A stretch of 58,593 nucleotides of DNA. Source: an uncultured Bacteroides sp. GTDB lineage: Bacteria; Bacteroidota; Bacteroidia; Bacteroidales; Bacteroidaceae. The notes beneath the pieces are model-generated. The model was not told the DNA's origin. It ran no database searches and saw nothing but the letters and a program-made list of their open reading frames with translations. Position 1 is the stretch's first letter. The number at the start of each line of letters is the position of its first letter. Positions 17,556 through 26,051 of this stretch are shown here, in pieces. Position numbers and translations under genes: made by a program. Where the stretch lies: positions 1-58,593 of the forward strand of contig CAUDXH010000012.1 of assembly GCA_958453305.1 (NCBI GenBank), read 5' to 3'.

Positions 17556-17720
17556 TTATATTTGATAAATTGAGTCCCAAATACAAAAGTAGCTATAACT
17601 CATAGAATTATATTCTTTGAAAAGAACTATTTACGACTGGAAGTTAATATTTATATTGAGAAATACTCCTAAATCCGGCTTACCACTTCTATCTTGGTTC
17701 CCATTACCACATGTGGGCTT

Positions 17721-17766
17721 GGCAAACAAAACCTTTCCGCTTTACAGCAGTAGGTTTTTGTTTGCC
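17721..17766. repeat. Inverted repeat in the gene-free stretch 17556-17848
   Basis: GGCAAACAAAACC (17721-17733) pairs with GGTTTTTGTTTGCC (17753-17766) with one bulged T. The surrounding ~290 bases carry no convincing gene. The hairpin may be a remnant of the element that brought the KilA-N gene, or a structured RNA. Confidence 0.4.
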
Positions 17767-17848
17767 TGCACGCATCTTGTATGATAGGGTCACATTTTTT
17801 AGGTCTGTTTGAAACCTCCGAAGCCACTGCACTTTGGTTTGCAGCGAC

Positions 17849-18319
17849 TTACTCTTCCAGCTTGAAACTGTTTAAGATTTGCTCCGGTTCGGAGTCTTCC
17901 GTCTGCCGGTAAATGATGGAAATATAAAATCCGCAACTTCCGTCTTTGGCAAGGAGGTAACTGTACATACATTTGTCGGTCTCGCAGTCACCTTTCAGCT
18001 TCGCTCCGTGAAACTGAGCCAAATCGAATGTGGAAACATCGCTTTGATTGGAAACTTCATCGTCGGCAGCAATGTTTTTCAGTTCTTGGGAAAGCTCAGA
18101 TGCCTTCATCCCTTCACTGTCTAAAAGCTGTACGGTGATGTAATACGTAGGGTTACTCACAATGTATCCGTCTTCGGAATCATCTTCTACCACGATGTCG
18201 GAAGGAGCTTCAAACGAAATCCCGTACGATGACCACGTGGTGGTTTTCAGTTCATCTGCCAAAACCGGGACACAGGTAAGGAGCAAGGCTGCCACGGCTG
18301 CGGAAATCTTAGTTCTCAT
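17849..18319 (-). CDS. Small exported protein of unknown function
   Basis: Not recognised. It has 156 residues and a signal peptide (about 1-21, MRTKISAAVAALLLTCVPVL then ADE). The mature part is acidic, about 135 residues, with predicted strands (SSYGISFEAPSDIVVEDDSE, YYITVQLLD) and a pair of cysteines in CETDKC that could form a disulfide. The overall look resembles small periplasmic alpha/beta proteins that bind membrane lipids or proteins. Its ATG overlaps the stop of the DUF2007 gene by the ATGA arrangement, so the two are translated together. Confidence 0.75.
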   Translation of the reverse strand: MRTKISAAVAALLLTCVPVLADELKTTTWSSYGISFEAPSDIVVEDDSEDGYIVSNPTYYITVQLLDSEGMKASELSQELKNIAADDEVSNQSDVSTFDLAQFHGAKLKGDCETDKCMYSYLLAKDGSCGFYISIIYRQTEDSEPEQILNSFKLEE

Positions 18320-18546
18320 ATTTTTCTTTCGGCTACAACTTTTTTAGCGTAAACTTCTTCTTCTTTGTTTACCATGACCAAAACCCTTCCTCCGGCATTG
18401 GCATAAGGCGAGGTGACGGCAGATAAGGTTTCGTCTTTAATCATGGCTTGTACTCCGGCTGATTCCAACAGCCCTTTTACTAACTCGGCTTCCCAGAGGT
18501 TCCCCCGGAAAACTTCTACCAATGAATCGTATGCATTTGTTTTCAT
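18316..18546 (-). CDS. DUF2007-type small protein
   Basis: A 76-residue cytosolic protein. The pattern LVEVFRGNLWEAELVKGLLE followed by SAGVQAMIKDE and RVLVMVNKEEEVYAKKVV fits DUF2007, a ferredoxin-like fold annotated as a putative signal-transducing protein. Function is unproven. It is the first gene of a two-gene unit with the exported protein, overlapping as ATGA. Confidence 0.8.
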   Translation of the reverse strand: MKTNAYDSLVEVFRGNLWEAELVKGLLESAGVQAMIKDETLSAVTSPYANAGGRVLVMVNKEEEVYAKKVVAERKI

Positions 18547-18647
18547 GACAGGGTGGTTTTAAAGGTTAATACAATGAAGAATTATCTCTTGGTTATTCAA
18601 AGATAAGAAAGTTTTGCTAATTATGCGAATGTTATGCGGGAAAAAAC

Positions 18648-18655
18648 TATTTTTG
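18648..18655 (+). promoter_or_regulatory. -7 element for proA
   Basis: Exact TATTTTTG 29 bases ahead of the ATG at 18685. It lies after an in-frame ATG at 18634, so that upstream codon would not be on the transcript. This supports 18685 as the true start. Confidence 0.55.
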
Positions 18656-18684
18656 TGACAAACTATAACGAAAGACAGGATAAT

Positions 18685-19932
18685 ATGGAACTGAATGAAA
18701 CTTTCCGGGCGGTCAGACGGGCTTCACGGAAGCTTGCCCTAATGGAAGAAGAGCAGATTAATGCGGTATTGCGTGGCGTGGCAGATGAAATAGATGCGGA
18801 GACGGAGGCGATATTGCGTGCGAATGCTGAAGATTTGGCACGTATGGATAAGGCGAATCCGAAATATGACCGACTGAAGTTGACGGAACAGCGGCTGGCA
18901 GATATTGCTGCCGATATGCGCAATGTGGCTTCGCTGCCTTCTCCCTTGCATCGGGTGATAGAAGAAAGGGTACGTCCCAACGGACTGAAACTGAAAAAGG
19001 TAAGTGTACCGTTTGGCGTGATTGGCGTGATTTATGAAGCGCGTCCCAATGTGAGTTTTGATGTTTTTGCTCTTTGCCTGAAAAGCGGTAATGCCTGCAT
19101 CTTGAAGGGAGGTAGTGATGCCGAGTGTTCCAACCGGGCGATTGTGAACTTGATTCACCGGGTGTTGGAACGTATGAGCGTGGATACGCATGTGGTGGCG
19201 TTATTGCCTTCCGACCGTGAGGCTACCGCTGAGTTGCTTCATGCTGAGGAATGGGTGGACTTGATTATTCCTCGTGGAAGCAGTGCCCTGATTGAGTTTG
19301 TGCGGAAAGAGTCGGTGGTTCCGGTTATTGAAACCGGTGCCGGAATTTGCCACACGTATTTTGATGCAAAGGGCGACGTGAAGAAGGGGGCTGCCATTAT
19401 CCATAATGCCAAGACGCGCAGGGTAAGTGTGTGTAATGCCCTCGACTGCTTGCTGGTGCATGTTTCCCGTCTGGCAGACTTGCCTGCCTTGTGTGATCCG
19501 CTCAAGGAAAGCAAGGTGGTGATTTATGCCGATGAGCGGGCTTATGAGGCACTGGAAGCCCATTATCCGGAGCAGTGGCTGGTTCATGCCGATGCACATA
19601 GCTACGGCACGGAGTTTCTGGATTACAAGATGGCTGTGAAAACAGTAGAGAATATAGAGGAGGCTATTTCGCATATTTATACTTACAGTTCGAAGCATAG
19701 TGAGTGTATTGTGACTGAGGATAAGCAGGCTGCCGATTATTTTATGAGGGCGGTTGATGCTGCCTGTGTGTATGTCAATGCACCGACTTCGTTTACCGAT
19801 GGGGCTCAGTTTGGCTTGGGGGCTGAGATAGGAATCAGCACGCAGAAGCTTCATGCGCGTGGGCCGATGGGACTGGCTGAGATTACAACTTATAAATGGC
19901 TGATTGAAGGCAACGGGCAAATCAGAAGTTGA
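18685..19932 (+). CDS. proA: Glutamate-5-semialdehyde dehydrogenase
   Basis: A 415-residue NADPH-dependent enzyme of proline synthesis that reduces gamma-glutamyl phosphate to the semialdehyde. Seen: the Rossmann-type stretch VPFGVIGVIYEARPNVSFD, LKSGNACILKGGSDA, the catalytic Cys in ETGAGICHTYFD, and the C-terminal FGLGAEIGISTQKLHARGP. ATG 18685 gives the usual length, and an AGGAT-like purine stretch lies just ahead. argF' follows 95 bases downstream with its own promoter. The partner kinase gene proB is about 10 kb upstream. Confidence 0.95.
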   Translation: MELNETFRAVRRASRKLALMEEEQINAVLRGVADEIDAETEAILRANAEDLARMDKANPKYDRLKLTEQRLADIAADMRNVASLPSPLHRVIEERVRPNGLKLKKVSVPFGVIGVIYEARPNVSFDVFALCLKSGNACILKGGSDAECSNRAIVNLIHRVLERMSVDTHVVALLPSDREATAELLHAEEWVDLIIPRGSSALIEFVRKESVVPVIETGAGICHTYFDAKGDVKKGAAIIHNAKTRRVSVCNALDCLLVHVSRLADLPALCDPLKESKVVIYADERAYEALEAHYPEQWLVHADAHSYGTEFLDYKMAVKTVENIEEAISHIYTYSSKHSECIVTEDKQAADYFMRAVDAACVYVNAPTSFTDGAQFGLGAEIGISTQKLHARGPMGLAEITTYKWLIEGNGQIRS

Positions 19933-19987
19933 ATCGCTCGTACTGAATTTTTTTTCACTTTCTTTCGGTTGGGTTGTATTTTTATTT

Positions 19988-19995
19988 TATATTTG
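19988..19995 (+). promoter_or_regulatory. -7 element for argF'
   Basis: Exact TATATTTG 33 bases before the ATG at 20028. A TTTCGG stretch near 19963 is the nearest thing to a -33 box. Transcription can therefore be independent of proA. Confidence 0.5.
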
Positions 19996-20027
19996 TCGTA
20001 TTAAACTTATTTATATACATATTTCTT

Positions 20028-20990
20028 ATGAAAACTTATACCAATGTATTCGACTTGGGTGATTTGAAGGTAGCTCTTGCCGAGGCGTTTGAGATTAAAA
20101 AGAATCGTTATCAATATGAATCATTGGGCAAGCATAAAACCTGTTTGCTGATTTTCTTTAACAACAGTCTGCGTACGCGTCTCAGTACGCAGAAGGCTGC
20201 CCGTAACTTGGGGATGGACGTGATTGTGCTGGATGTGAATCAGGGTGCATGGAAGCTGGAAACCGAACGTGGAGTTATCATGGACGGGGACAAAAGTGAA
20301 CATTTGCTGGAGGCGATTCCGGTGATGGCTTCTTATTGTGACTTGATTGGCGTGCGTTCATTTGCCCGTTTTGAGAGTCGGGAAGATGATTATAATGAAA
20401 AGATACTGAATCAGTTTATCCGGTATTCCGGTAAACCGGTTTTCTCTATGGAGGCGGCAACCGGACATCCGTTGCAGGCTTTTGCTGACTTGATTACCAT
20501 CGAAGAGTATAAGAAGAAAGAACGTCCGAAGGTGGTGCTTACCTGGGCTCCTCATCCGCGTGCGTTGCCGCAGGCTGTGCCCAATTCTTTTGCTGATTTT
20601 ATGAATGAGGCCGATGTGGACTTTGTGATTACGCACCCGCATGGATATGAGCTGGACCCGAAATTTGTGCGTGGGGCGAAGGTGGAATATGATCAGATGA
20701 AGGCTTTCGAAGGAGCTGACTTTATTTATGCAAAGAACTGGGCTTGTCCGGGGGTAACTTCGCCTGAAGACTATGGCAAGATTTTGAGCAAGGATATGAG
20801 CTGGACGGTGGATGCAGCTCATATGGCAGTTACCAATGATGCGTTTTTCATGCACTGTCTGCCGGTTCGCCGTAACATGATTGTGACGGATGATGTGATT
20901 GAGGCTCCTACTTCTCTGGTGATTCCGGAAGCGGCTAACCGGGAAATCTCGGCAACGGTGGTACTGAAGCGTATGCTGGAGGCTCTGTAA
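20028..20990 (+). CDS. argF': N-succinylornithine (or N-acylornithine) carbamoyltransferase
   Basis: A 320-residue member of the transcarbamylase family. The carbamoyl-phosphate loop is the variant SLRTRLSTQ rather than STRTR, with the nearby FFNN, and the second domain has HCLPVRRNM. The Bacteroides arginine route uses N-succinylornithine, and this protein matches that enzyme (recalled from B. fragilis ArgF') along its whole length. Reported work assigns acyl specificity to Pro90 of the B. fragilis enzyme, within the stretch MDGDKP-EHLLEAIP; here residue 90 is Ser (MDGDKS). The substrate preference is therefore worth testing. ATG 20028 gives the standard length. Confidence 0.9.
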   Translation: MKTYTNVFDLGDLKVALAEAFEIKKNRYQYESLGKHKTCLLIFFNNSLRTRLSTQKAARNLGMDVIVLDVNQGAWKLETERGVIMDGDKSEHLLEAIPVMASYCDLIGVRSFARFESREDDYNEKILNQFIRYSGKPVFSMEAATGHPLQAFADLITIEEYKKKERPKVVLTWAPHPRALPQAVPNSFADFMNEADVDFVITHPHGYELDPKFVRGAKVEYDQMKAFEGADFIYAKNWACPGVTSPEDYGKILSKDMSWTVDAAHMAVTNDAFFMHCLPVRRNMIVTDDVIEAPTSLVIPEAANREISATVVLKRMLEAL

Positions 20991-20998
20991 TACGATGA

Positions 20999-22621
20999 AT
21001 GATGATGAAGGATTTATTGAAAAAACTTCTTGTCGGAGTTGGGGTGTTGGTTGCGCCGGGATTGATGGCGCAACAAGCAACTCCTATCATGGGGTGGAGT
21101 TCATGGAATACCTACCGGGTGCATATCAGCGACAGCCTGATTCGGAAACAGGCGGATGCGATGGTGACTCTGGGGCTGAAAGAGGTAGGGTATACGTATA
21201 TCAATATTGATGACGGCTTTTTCGGTTACCGGGATGAGGAAGGTAATTTGTGTACGCATCCGCAACGGTTCCCGGATGGGATGAAGGGTATTGCCGATTA
21301 TATTCACTCAAAGGGACTGAAGGCAGGTATTTACTCGGATGCGGGCAGGAATACGTGTGGCTCCATGTGGGACCGGGATGTGAACGGTATCGGAGTGGGT
21401 CTTTATGGACATGAAAGCCGGGATGCGGATTTGTTTTTTAACCGATGGGGATTCGATTTTATCAAGATTGATTACTGTGGAGCCGGACAGCAGCTGGAAC
21501 TGGATGAGCAGAAGCGTTATACGGAGATTGTAGAAGCAATCCGTGCTACATCGCGGAAGGAGGTTTCTGTGAATATCTGCCGCTGGGCTTTTCCGGGTAC
21601 ATGGGCTAAGGCATTGGCTCGCTCATGGCGTATCAGTCCGGATATTACGCCTCACTGGGGTTCGGTGAAGGCCATAATCGAGAAAAACCTTTATCTTTCT
21701 GCCTATGCAGGAGGAGGTCATTTCAATGATATGGATATGCTGGAAATCGGACGGGGACTGAAACCGGAAGAGGAGGAAGTTCATTTGGGTATGTGGTGTA
21801 TGATGAGTTCACCGCTGCTGATTGGCTGTGACCTGACTACGATACCTGAGGCTTCGTTGCGTTTACTGAAAAACAAAGAACTGATTGCCTTGAATCAAGA
21901 CCCTTTGGGCTTGCAGGCCTATGTGGTGCAGCATGAGGGAGAAGGCTATGTTTTGGTAAAGGATGTGGAGCAGAAACGGGGAAAGGTCCGTGCGGTTGCC
22001 TTATATAATCCGTCGGAAACGGTTTGCCGTTTTGCGGTTCCTCTGTCTTGTTTGGAACTGGGAGGCAAGGTGGCTGTCCGCGACTTGATTAAGCAGTGTA
22101 ATGAGGGGGTATGCCAAAATAAACTGGTTTATGAGGTTCCTCCGCATGGGGTGAAGCTGCTTCGCTTGACTGCTGAAAAACGCTTGGAATCTGAACTTTA
22201 TGAGGCTGAATGGGCTTACTTGCCGTGTTTTAATGATTTGGCTAAGCGGGCTCGCGGTGTGGTATATAAATCGCATGATCAGGCATCTGGCAGGATGATG
22301 GTTGGAAATCTGGGTGGAGAAGCCTTGAACCGAGCTGAATGGAATGAGGTGTATAGTGAGAAGGGCGGAAAATACCAGATGTGTATATCTTATCTTCCTG
22401 CGAAAGGTCATGAACGGGAGGTAAACGACCGCTGTCTGGAGGTTGAAGTTAACGGGCAGAAAGTGCGCTTGGATGACTTGGAAACGGATGTTGAAAAGGG
22501 AATGTCGCAAGTGGTGTTTCAGGTTGATTTACGCAAAGGATATAATTCGGTGAAGATAGGCAGTGCCTATACTTGGACTCCGGACATTGACTGCTTTACT
22601 TTAAAGCGAATGGTTCCTTAA
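20999..22621 (+). CDS. GH27 alpha-galactosidase-like glycosidase, secreted
   Basis: A 540-residue enzyme with a signal peptide (about 1-25, ending GLMAQQ). The GH27 barrel runs from TPIMGWSSWNTY to about residue 385: nucleophile Asp158 in FIKIDYCG, acid/base Asp215 in RISPDI, and NQDPLG near the end of the barrel. A C-terminal beta domain and an extra ~130-residue region follow, resembling a carbohydrate-binding jelly roll (LPAKGHEREVNDRCLEVEVN). The family includes alpha-galactosidases, alpha-N-acetylgalactosaminidases and beta-L-arabinopyranosidases; the exact activity is open. It starts 8 bases after argF', so read-through is likely although the functions are unrelated. Several ATG codons stand in tandem at the start. 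Confidence 0.9.
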   Translation: MMMKDLLKKLLVGVGVLVAPGLMAQQATPIMGWSSWNTYRVHISDSLIRKQADAMVTLGLKEVGYTYINIDDGFFGYRDEEGNLCTHPQRFPDGMKGIADYIHSKGLKAGIYSDAGRNTCGSMWDRDVNGIGVGLYGHESRDADLFFNRWGFDFIKIDYCGAGQQLELDEQKRYTEIVEAIRATSRKEVSVNICRWAFPGTWAKALARSWRISPDITPHWGSVKAIIEKNLYLSAYAGGGHFNDMDMLEIGRGLKPEEEEVHLGMWCMMSSPLLIGCDLTTIPEASLRLLKNKELIALNQDPLGLQAYVVQHEGEGYVLVKDVEQKRGKVRAVALYNPSETVCRFAVPLSCLELGGKVAVRDLIKQCNEGVCQNKLVYEVPPHGVKLLRLTAEKRLESELYEAEWAYLPCFNDLAKRARGVVYKSHDQASGRMMVGNLGGEALNRAEWNEVYSEKGGKYQMCISYLPAKGHEREVNDRCLEVEVNGQKVRLDDLETDVEKGMSQVVFQVDLRKGYNSVKIGSAYTWTPDIDCFTLKRMVP

Positions 22622-22646
22622 AAAGAATATCCGTTTATAATAATAT

Positions 22647-22693
22647 ATCACCCCCGTCACAATACTTTTGTAACGGGGGTGATTGCTTTTTTG
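22647..22693. terminator. Strong bidirectional terminator
   Basis: Perfect 11-bp GC-rich stem, ATCACCCCCGT with ACGGGGGTGAT, followed by TTGCTTTTTT. It lies between the converging GH27 and rhodanese genes. Confidence 0.9.
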
Positions 22694-22718
22694 ATACAAA
22701 AATTAGTGTTTGAACTGT

Positions 22719-23117
22719 TTAACGTTCAACGGGTTTTCCTAATTCTTTCCAGTTCTCAAATCCTTTGTCGAGATTGTAAACTTTAAATCCTTTTTTGACT
22801 AACAGTTGGGCGGCTTTCCGGCTTCTCCGTCCACTTTTGCAGTAAACAGCTACCGGACAGGCCTTGTCTAACAGTTCATCGGCATTGGCAGGGAAACTTT
22901 CATCCAATACATTGATGTTGAGGCTTCCGGCAATATGACCTTCGCTGTATTCGGCAACGGTTCGTACATCAACGCGCTGGATGGTTTCATCTTCGATAAG
23001 ACGTTCAAAGTCGTCGGACGACAGGTTTTTGAATTCATCTTGTGTCTTGCCTTTACACGCAAACAGGACAAAGGCAAAGGCGCAGATGAAGAGCATGAAA
23101 TATATTGTCTTTATCAT
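22719..23117 (-). CDS. Rhodanese-domain lipoprotein
   Basis: A 132-residue lipoprotein: hydrophobic N-terminus and lipobox VLFAC with Cys near residue 21. A single rhodanese domain follows: VDVRTVAEYSEGHIAGSLNI and the active-site loop VYCKSGRRSRKAA with catalytic Cys. It may carry sulfane sulfur or act in thiol chemistry in the periplasm; the partner is unknown. Its 5' leader is a perfect ACTTAAAA repeat abutting the ATG. Confidence 0.88.
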   Translation of the reverse strand: MIKTIYFMLFICAFAFVLFACKGKTQDEFKNLSSDDFERLIEDETIQRVDVRTVAEYSEGHIAGSLNINVLDESFPANADELLDKACPVAVYCKSGRRSRKAAQLLVKKGFKVYNLDKGFENWKELGKPVER

Positions 23118-23170
23118 TTAAGTTTTTAAGTTTTTAAGTTTTTAAGTTGATTAGTTTTTAGTTGACTAGG
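23118..23170 (-). repeat. (ACTTAAAA)n leader repeat before the rhodanese gene
   Basis: On the minus strand about four copies of the 8-mer ACTTAAAA run directly into the ATG at 23117, with degenerate copies (ACTAAAA, ACTAATCA) further up. It is the same unit, orientation and position as in front of the ABC ATPase and yqeY genes. Confidence 0.8.
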
Positions 23171-23211
23171 CTTTTCTTTCTGATGCTGGCCTAGTTCCTG
23201 ATACCTATAAC

Positions 23212-23862
23212 CTAGTATGTAAAACTTCTTGTAATCATTCCCTCTTCATAGGTATTAATCTGTACAACAATTTGGTCTCCTTTTTCAAGTACCTCTTTAT
23301 ACCCCCATAGCGGGATAGAAAGATAGACTTTCCGTGTAAAAGCCTCCATGTCGTTGTTGCGGTCATGATAGACCGTAAGGTTCAGCGTTCGCTTGCCGTT
23401 GGTTTCCGTTATACCTTGGTCGATAAAGTGAAACGTATGCGGCTTGTCTTTTACCATTGGGAGCAAAACAAGATTAATATATTCTCCCGATTTCCAGATG
23501 CTTTGAATGCTTAAGGGGTCGGTCTTGACCGCTTCAAATTGGTCGGCAGGCAGTGGAAGGGCAGCTAAAATCAATTGTGAAGAATAGAGATAAGCATCGT
23601 CTTCTTCGGAAGCTTCAAGTCTTTCATATACCGATACCGTGCGATAGATGGAGTCGGGAGTGAGCCCGCTTAAGCCTTCCCGGTGCTGTACCGATAGAGT
23701 TTCTCCCTGATCGGTAATCAACTCTTTCAACGTTCCGGACTGGTCGGTCCGGATATTGATAAATTCAGTCAGTACACTGGGATAGACATATTCGTCTTCC
23801 TTGCATCCTCCAAGGGCGAGGATGCAAGGAAGCAGGAAAGAAAGATACTTTAGACGTTTCAT
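23212..23862 (-). CDS. NigD-like lipoprotein
   Basis: A 216-residue lipoprotein with lipobox LALGGC (Cys near residue 20). The mature part resembles NigD-like proteins of Bacteroides: FINIRTDQSGTLKELITDQG near the start and a C-terminal beta domain with LNLTVYHDRNNDMEAFTRKV. NigD proteins were named from a bacteriocin locus, and their function is not established. Its ATG overlaps the stop of the upstream acyltransferase gene as ATGA, so expression is coupled. Confidence 0.82.
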   Translation of the reverse strand: MKRLKYLSFLLPCILALGGCKEDEYVYPSVLTEFINIRTDQSGTLKELITDQGETLSVQHREGLSGLTPDSIYRTVSVYERLEASEEDDAYLYSSQLILAALPLPADQFEAVKTDPLSIQSIWKSGEYINLVLLPMVKDKPHTFHFIDQGITETNGKRTLNLTVYHDRNNDMEAFTRKVYLSIPLWGYKEVLEKGDQIVVQINTYEEGMITRSFTY

Positions 23863-25013
23863 TCTGCAAGTGCTTTCTGTTGGTTTATTACCGGATTGGC
23901 ATACATCGTAAGCAGACGTTCGCGCAAGAATGCTTCATCCTTATTGGGAAGTTGAATCAGATTCAGTTTGTTTTGTATATAAGCTTCAAACTTCGTTTTA
24001 TCATCCTCATTGTAGTGGTGACTGAAGCGGGCTCCGTTTTCCAGTAAGTCGCATGCCACGTAATTCCCCGGATAAAGACGGTAGTTGCGGTGGATATGGC
24101 GGTCAATCAATTCGGATACCTTGGTGAACAGTTCCGTTTTGGGCAGTCCGCGCAAGGTTTCCAATTCTTCGTTGATGCAAGTGGAAGTCTGGAAATGTAC
24201 GCGTCCTTTGTAACCGAAGATTCCCGTCTGCATATTAACCAAATCGTCTTGCTGGCTTTTCTTGAAATCAGCAATGTCGCGTTTCTGCTGCATCTCCATT
24301 GCCTTCAGATAGTCACACGGATCGTATTCGTATGATAAGGCAAGAGGAACGATGTTCAGTTCCTTCAGTCGGTCGATGATGTCGCCTTCACCTCCCATGG
24401 CAAGCATTTTCAGCACACTGTCTTGGGTGCGGTCGTTTGAATCTTTGGCACGTCCTTCGCGCTGGGCAATCCATACGTTTTCCTGCTTTTGGGTAACGGC
24501 AAAGTGGATGTAACGAGCCATCCGGGCTGACGATTCCAACTTCTGACGCATGCTTAAGCCGCGTTGCACAATGAATGACTTGTTGATGCGTACCAGTTTC
24601 TTTATCCAAGGATAAATCAAGAGGTTATCGCCTATGGCAATTTCCACGGTAGTGGGGAAGTTCTGGTCTATCAGTCCCACAGACAAGAAGCCCGGGTCAA
24701 GAACGATGTCCCGATGGTTGGAAATAAATGTGTGGCTTTTTTCCTTGTCGGTCATCCGGGAAGTATCTAAGTCGAATCCGTCACTATGCTTGTCCATGAT
24801 GCCGTGAAGTAACTTGTGGAAGAAGGCTTTCTGCACATCCAGATTGGTCTTGCATTGTTTCAGCAGGGCAGTAATGGTTTCTGTTGAAACATCCGGCATA
24901 ACACTGGCTGTTACAGCACAAAACATAGGGTCTTCAAGCAGTTCCTTGAATACTTGAGGAAGCTCTTCCGGATTATAAGGACGGATTTCGTCGAATTCGG
25001 CAGGTATGTTCAT
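23859..25013 (-). CDS. PlsC-type lysophospholipid acyltransferase (LPLAT)
   Basis: A 384-residue protein. The acyltransferase motif I is HRDIVLD (H-x4-D) within FISNHRDIVLDPGF; motif III is EGRAKDS; motif IV is around IVPLALSYEYDPCD. It probably esterifies lysophosphatidate or another acyl acceptor at the inner membrane. The N-terminal ~100 residues and C-terminal ~110 residues are additional to a minimal PlsC, so the acceptor may differ. It leads a two-gene unit with the NigD-like lipoprotein. Confidence 0.85.
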   Translation of the reverse strand: MNIPAEFDEIRPYNPEELPQVFKELLEDPMFCAVTASVMPDVSTETITALLKQCKTNLDVQKAFFHKLLHGIMDKHSDGFDLDTSRMTDKEKSHTFISNHRDIVLDPGFLSVGLIDQNFPTTVEIAIGDNLLIYPWIKKLVRINKSFIVQRGLSMRQKLESSARMARYIHFAVTQKQENVWIAQREGRAKDSNDRTQDSVLKMLAMGGEGDIIDRLKELNIVPLALSYEYDPCDYLKAMEMQQKRDIADFKKSQQDDLVNMQTGIFGYKGRVHFQTSTCINEELETLRGLPKTELFTKVSELIDRHIHRNYRLYPGNYVACDLLENGARFSHHYNEDDKTKFEAYIQNKLNLIQLPNKDEAFLRERLLTMYANPVINQQKALAE

Positions 25014-25076
25014 AGTTTGATTGGTTTAATTAATACCATATATACCATATATAATAAGTCGGATTCAGGCATCCGG

Positions 25077-26051
25077 TCAGAATGCATTCTCAATGATGTC
25101 GGTCATTACCTCTTTGATGTCGAGTCCGGCTGCACGCACCTGTTGCGGAATGAAGCTGGTGGCAGTCATACCCGGCGTAGTGTTGACTTCAAGCATATTG
25201 ATTTTCTCACCTTCAGTAATGATATAGTCAATGCGGACAATGCCTTTGCATTTCAAGATGTCGTAGATGGCCGATGAGAGCTTCTGTACGCGGTCGGTCA
25301 GTTCCGGGCTGAGGCGGGCTGGAGTGATTTCAGTCACTTCTCCTTTATATTTGGCATTGTAGTCAAAAAACTCGTTTTGGCTCACCACTTCGGTAATGGG
25401 CAGGATGACCGATTTATCTTTCGTCTTGTAGCAGCCGTTAGCCAGTTCGATACCGTCCATAAACGCTTCAATCATCACGTCGTCTGATTCTTTGAATGCT
25501 GCTTCCAGTGCCGGACGGATTTGTTCACGGGTCTTGACCTTGGTTACTCCGAAGCTGGAGCCGCTGGCGTTCGGCTTGATAAAGCAGGGAAGACCGATTT
25601 TTTCAATGATGAGGTCTTCGCTTACCTCGTGATATTTGTTTACCAGCATGGATTCGGCTACCCGTACTCCAAAGCTCTTTAAATATTGGTTCAGGGTAAA
25701 CTTGCTGAAAGTAAGGGCGGAAACCAATACATCGCAAGTGGAATAAGGGATTCCCAGCAGCTCAAAATAGCCCTGCAGGATTCCGTTTTCTCCCGGAGTT
25801 CCATGGATGGTGATATAAGCAAAATCAGGCTTTACCTTGATTCCATTTTCGATAAAGCTGAAGTCGTTTTTGTCAATAGAGGTGCGTGAACCGTCGTTTA
25901 AGATGGCTTCCCACTTGTGTCGGGTCAACTCAACGAGGTAAAGGTTATATTTTTCCTTGTCGATAAAGGAGTAGATTCCTTTTGCGCTGCTCATGGAAAC
26001 CTCGTATTCAGAAGAGTCTCCTCCGGCTATAATTGCAATGGTACGTTTCAT
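25077..26051 (-). CDS. ddl: D-alanine--D-alanine ligase
   Basis: A 324-residue ATP-grasp enzyme that makes the D-Ala-D-Ala dipeptide for peptidoglycan. Seen: IIAGGDSSEYEVSMSSA at the N-terminus, the YITIHGTPGENGILQGYFEL stretch, PCFIKPNASGSSFGV, and the C-terminal LEVNTTPGMTATSF. ATG 26051 is the real start, and it overlaps the stop of the upstream pseudouridine synthase gene as ATGA. In this window ddl is apart from the dcw cluster, grouped instead with rluD and a PASTA protein. Confidence 0.95.
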   Translation of the reverse strand: MKRTIAIIAGGDSSEYEVSMSSAKGIYSFIDKEKYNLYLVELTRHKWEAILNDGSRTSIDKNDFSFIENGIKVKPDFAYITIHGTPGENGILQGYFELLGIPYSTCDVLVSALTFSKFTLNQYLKSFGVRVAESMLVNKYHEVSEDLIIEKIGLPCFIKPNASGSSFGVTKVKTREQIRPALEAAFKESDDVMIEAFMDGIELANGCYKTKDKSVILPITEVVSQNEFFDYNAKYKGEVTEITPARLSPELTDRVQKLSSAIYDILKCKGIVRIDYIITEGEKINMLEVNTTPGMTATSFIPQQVRAAGLDIKEVMTDIIENAF

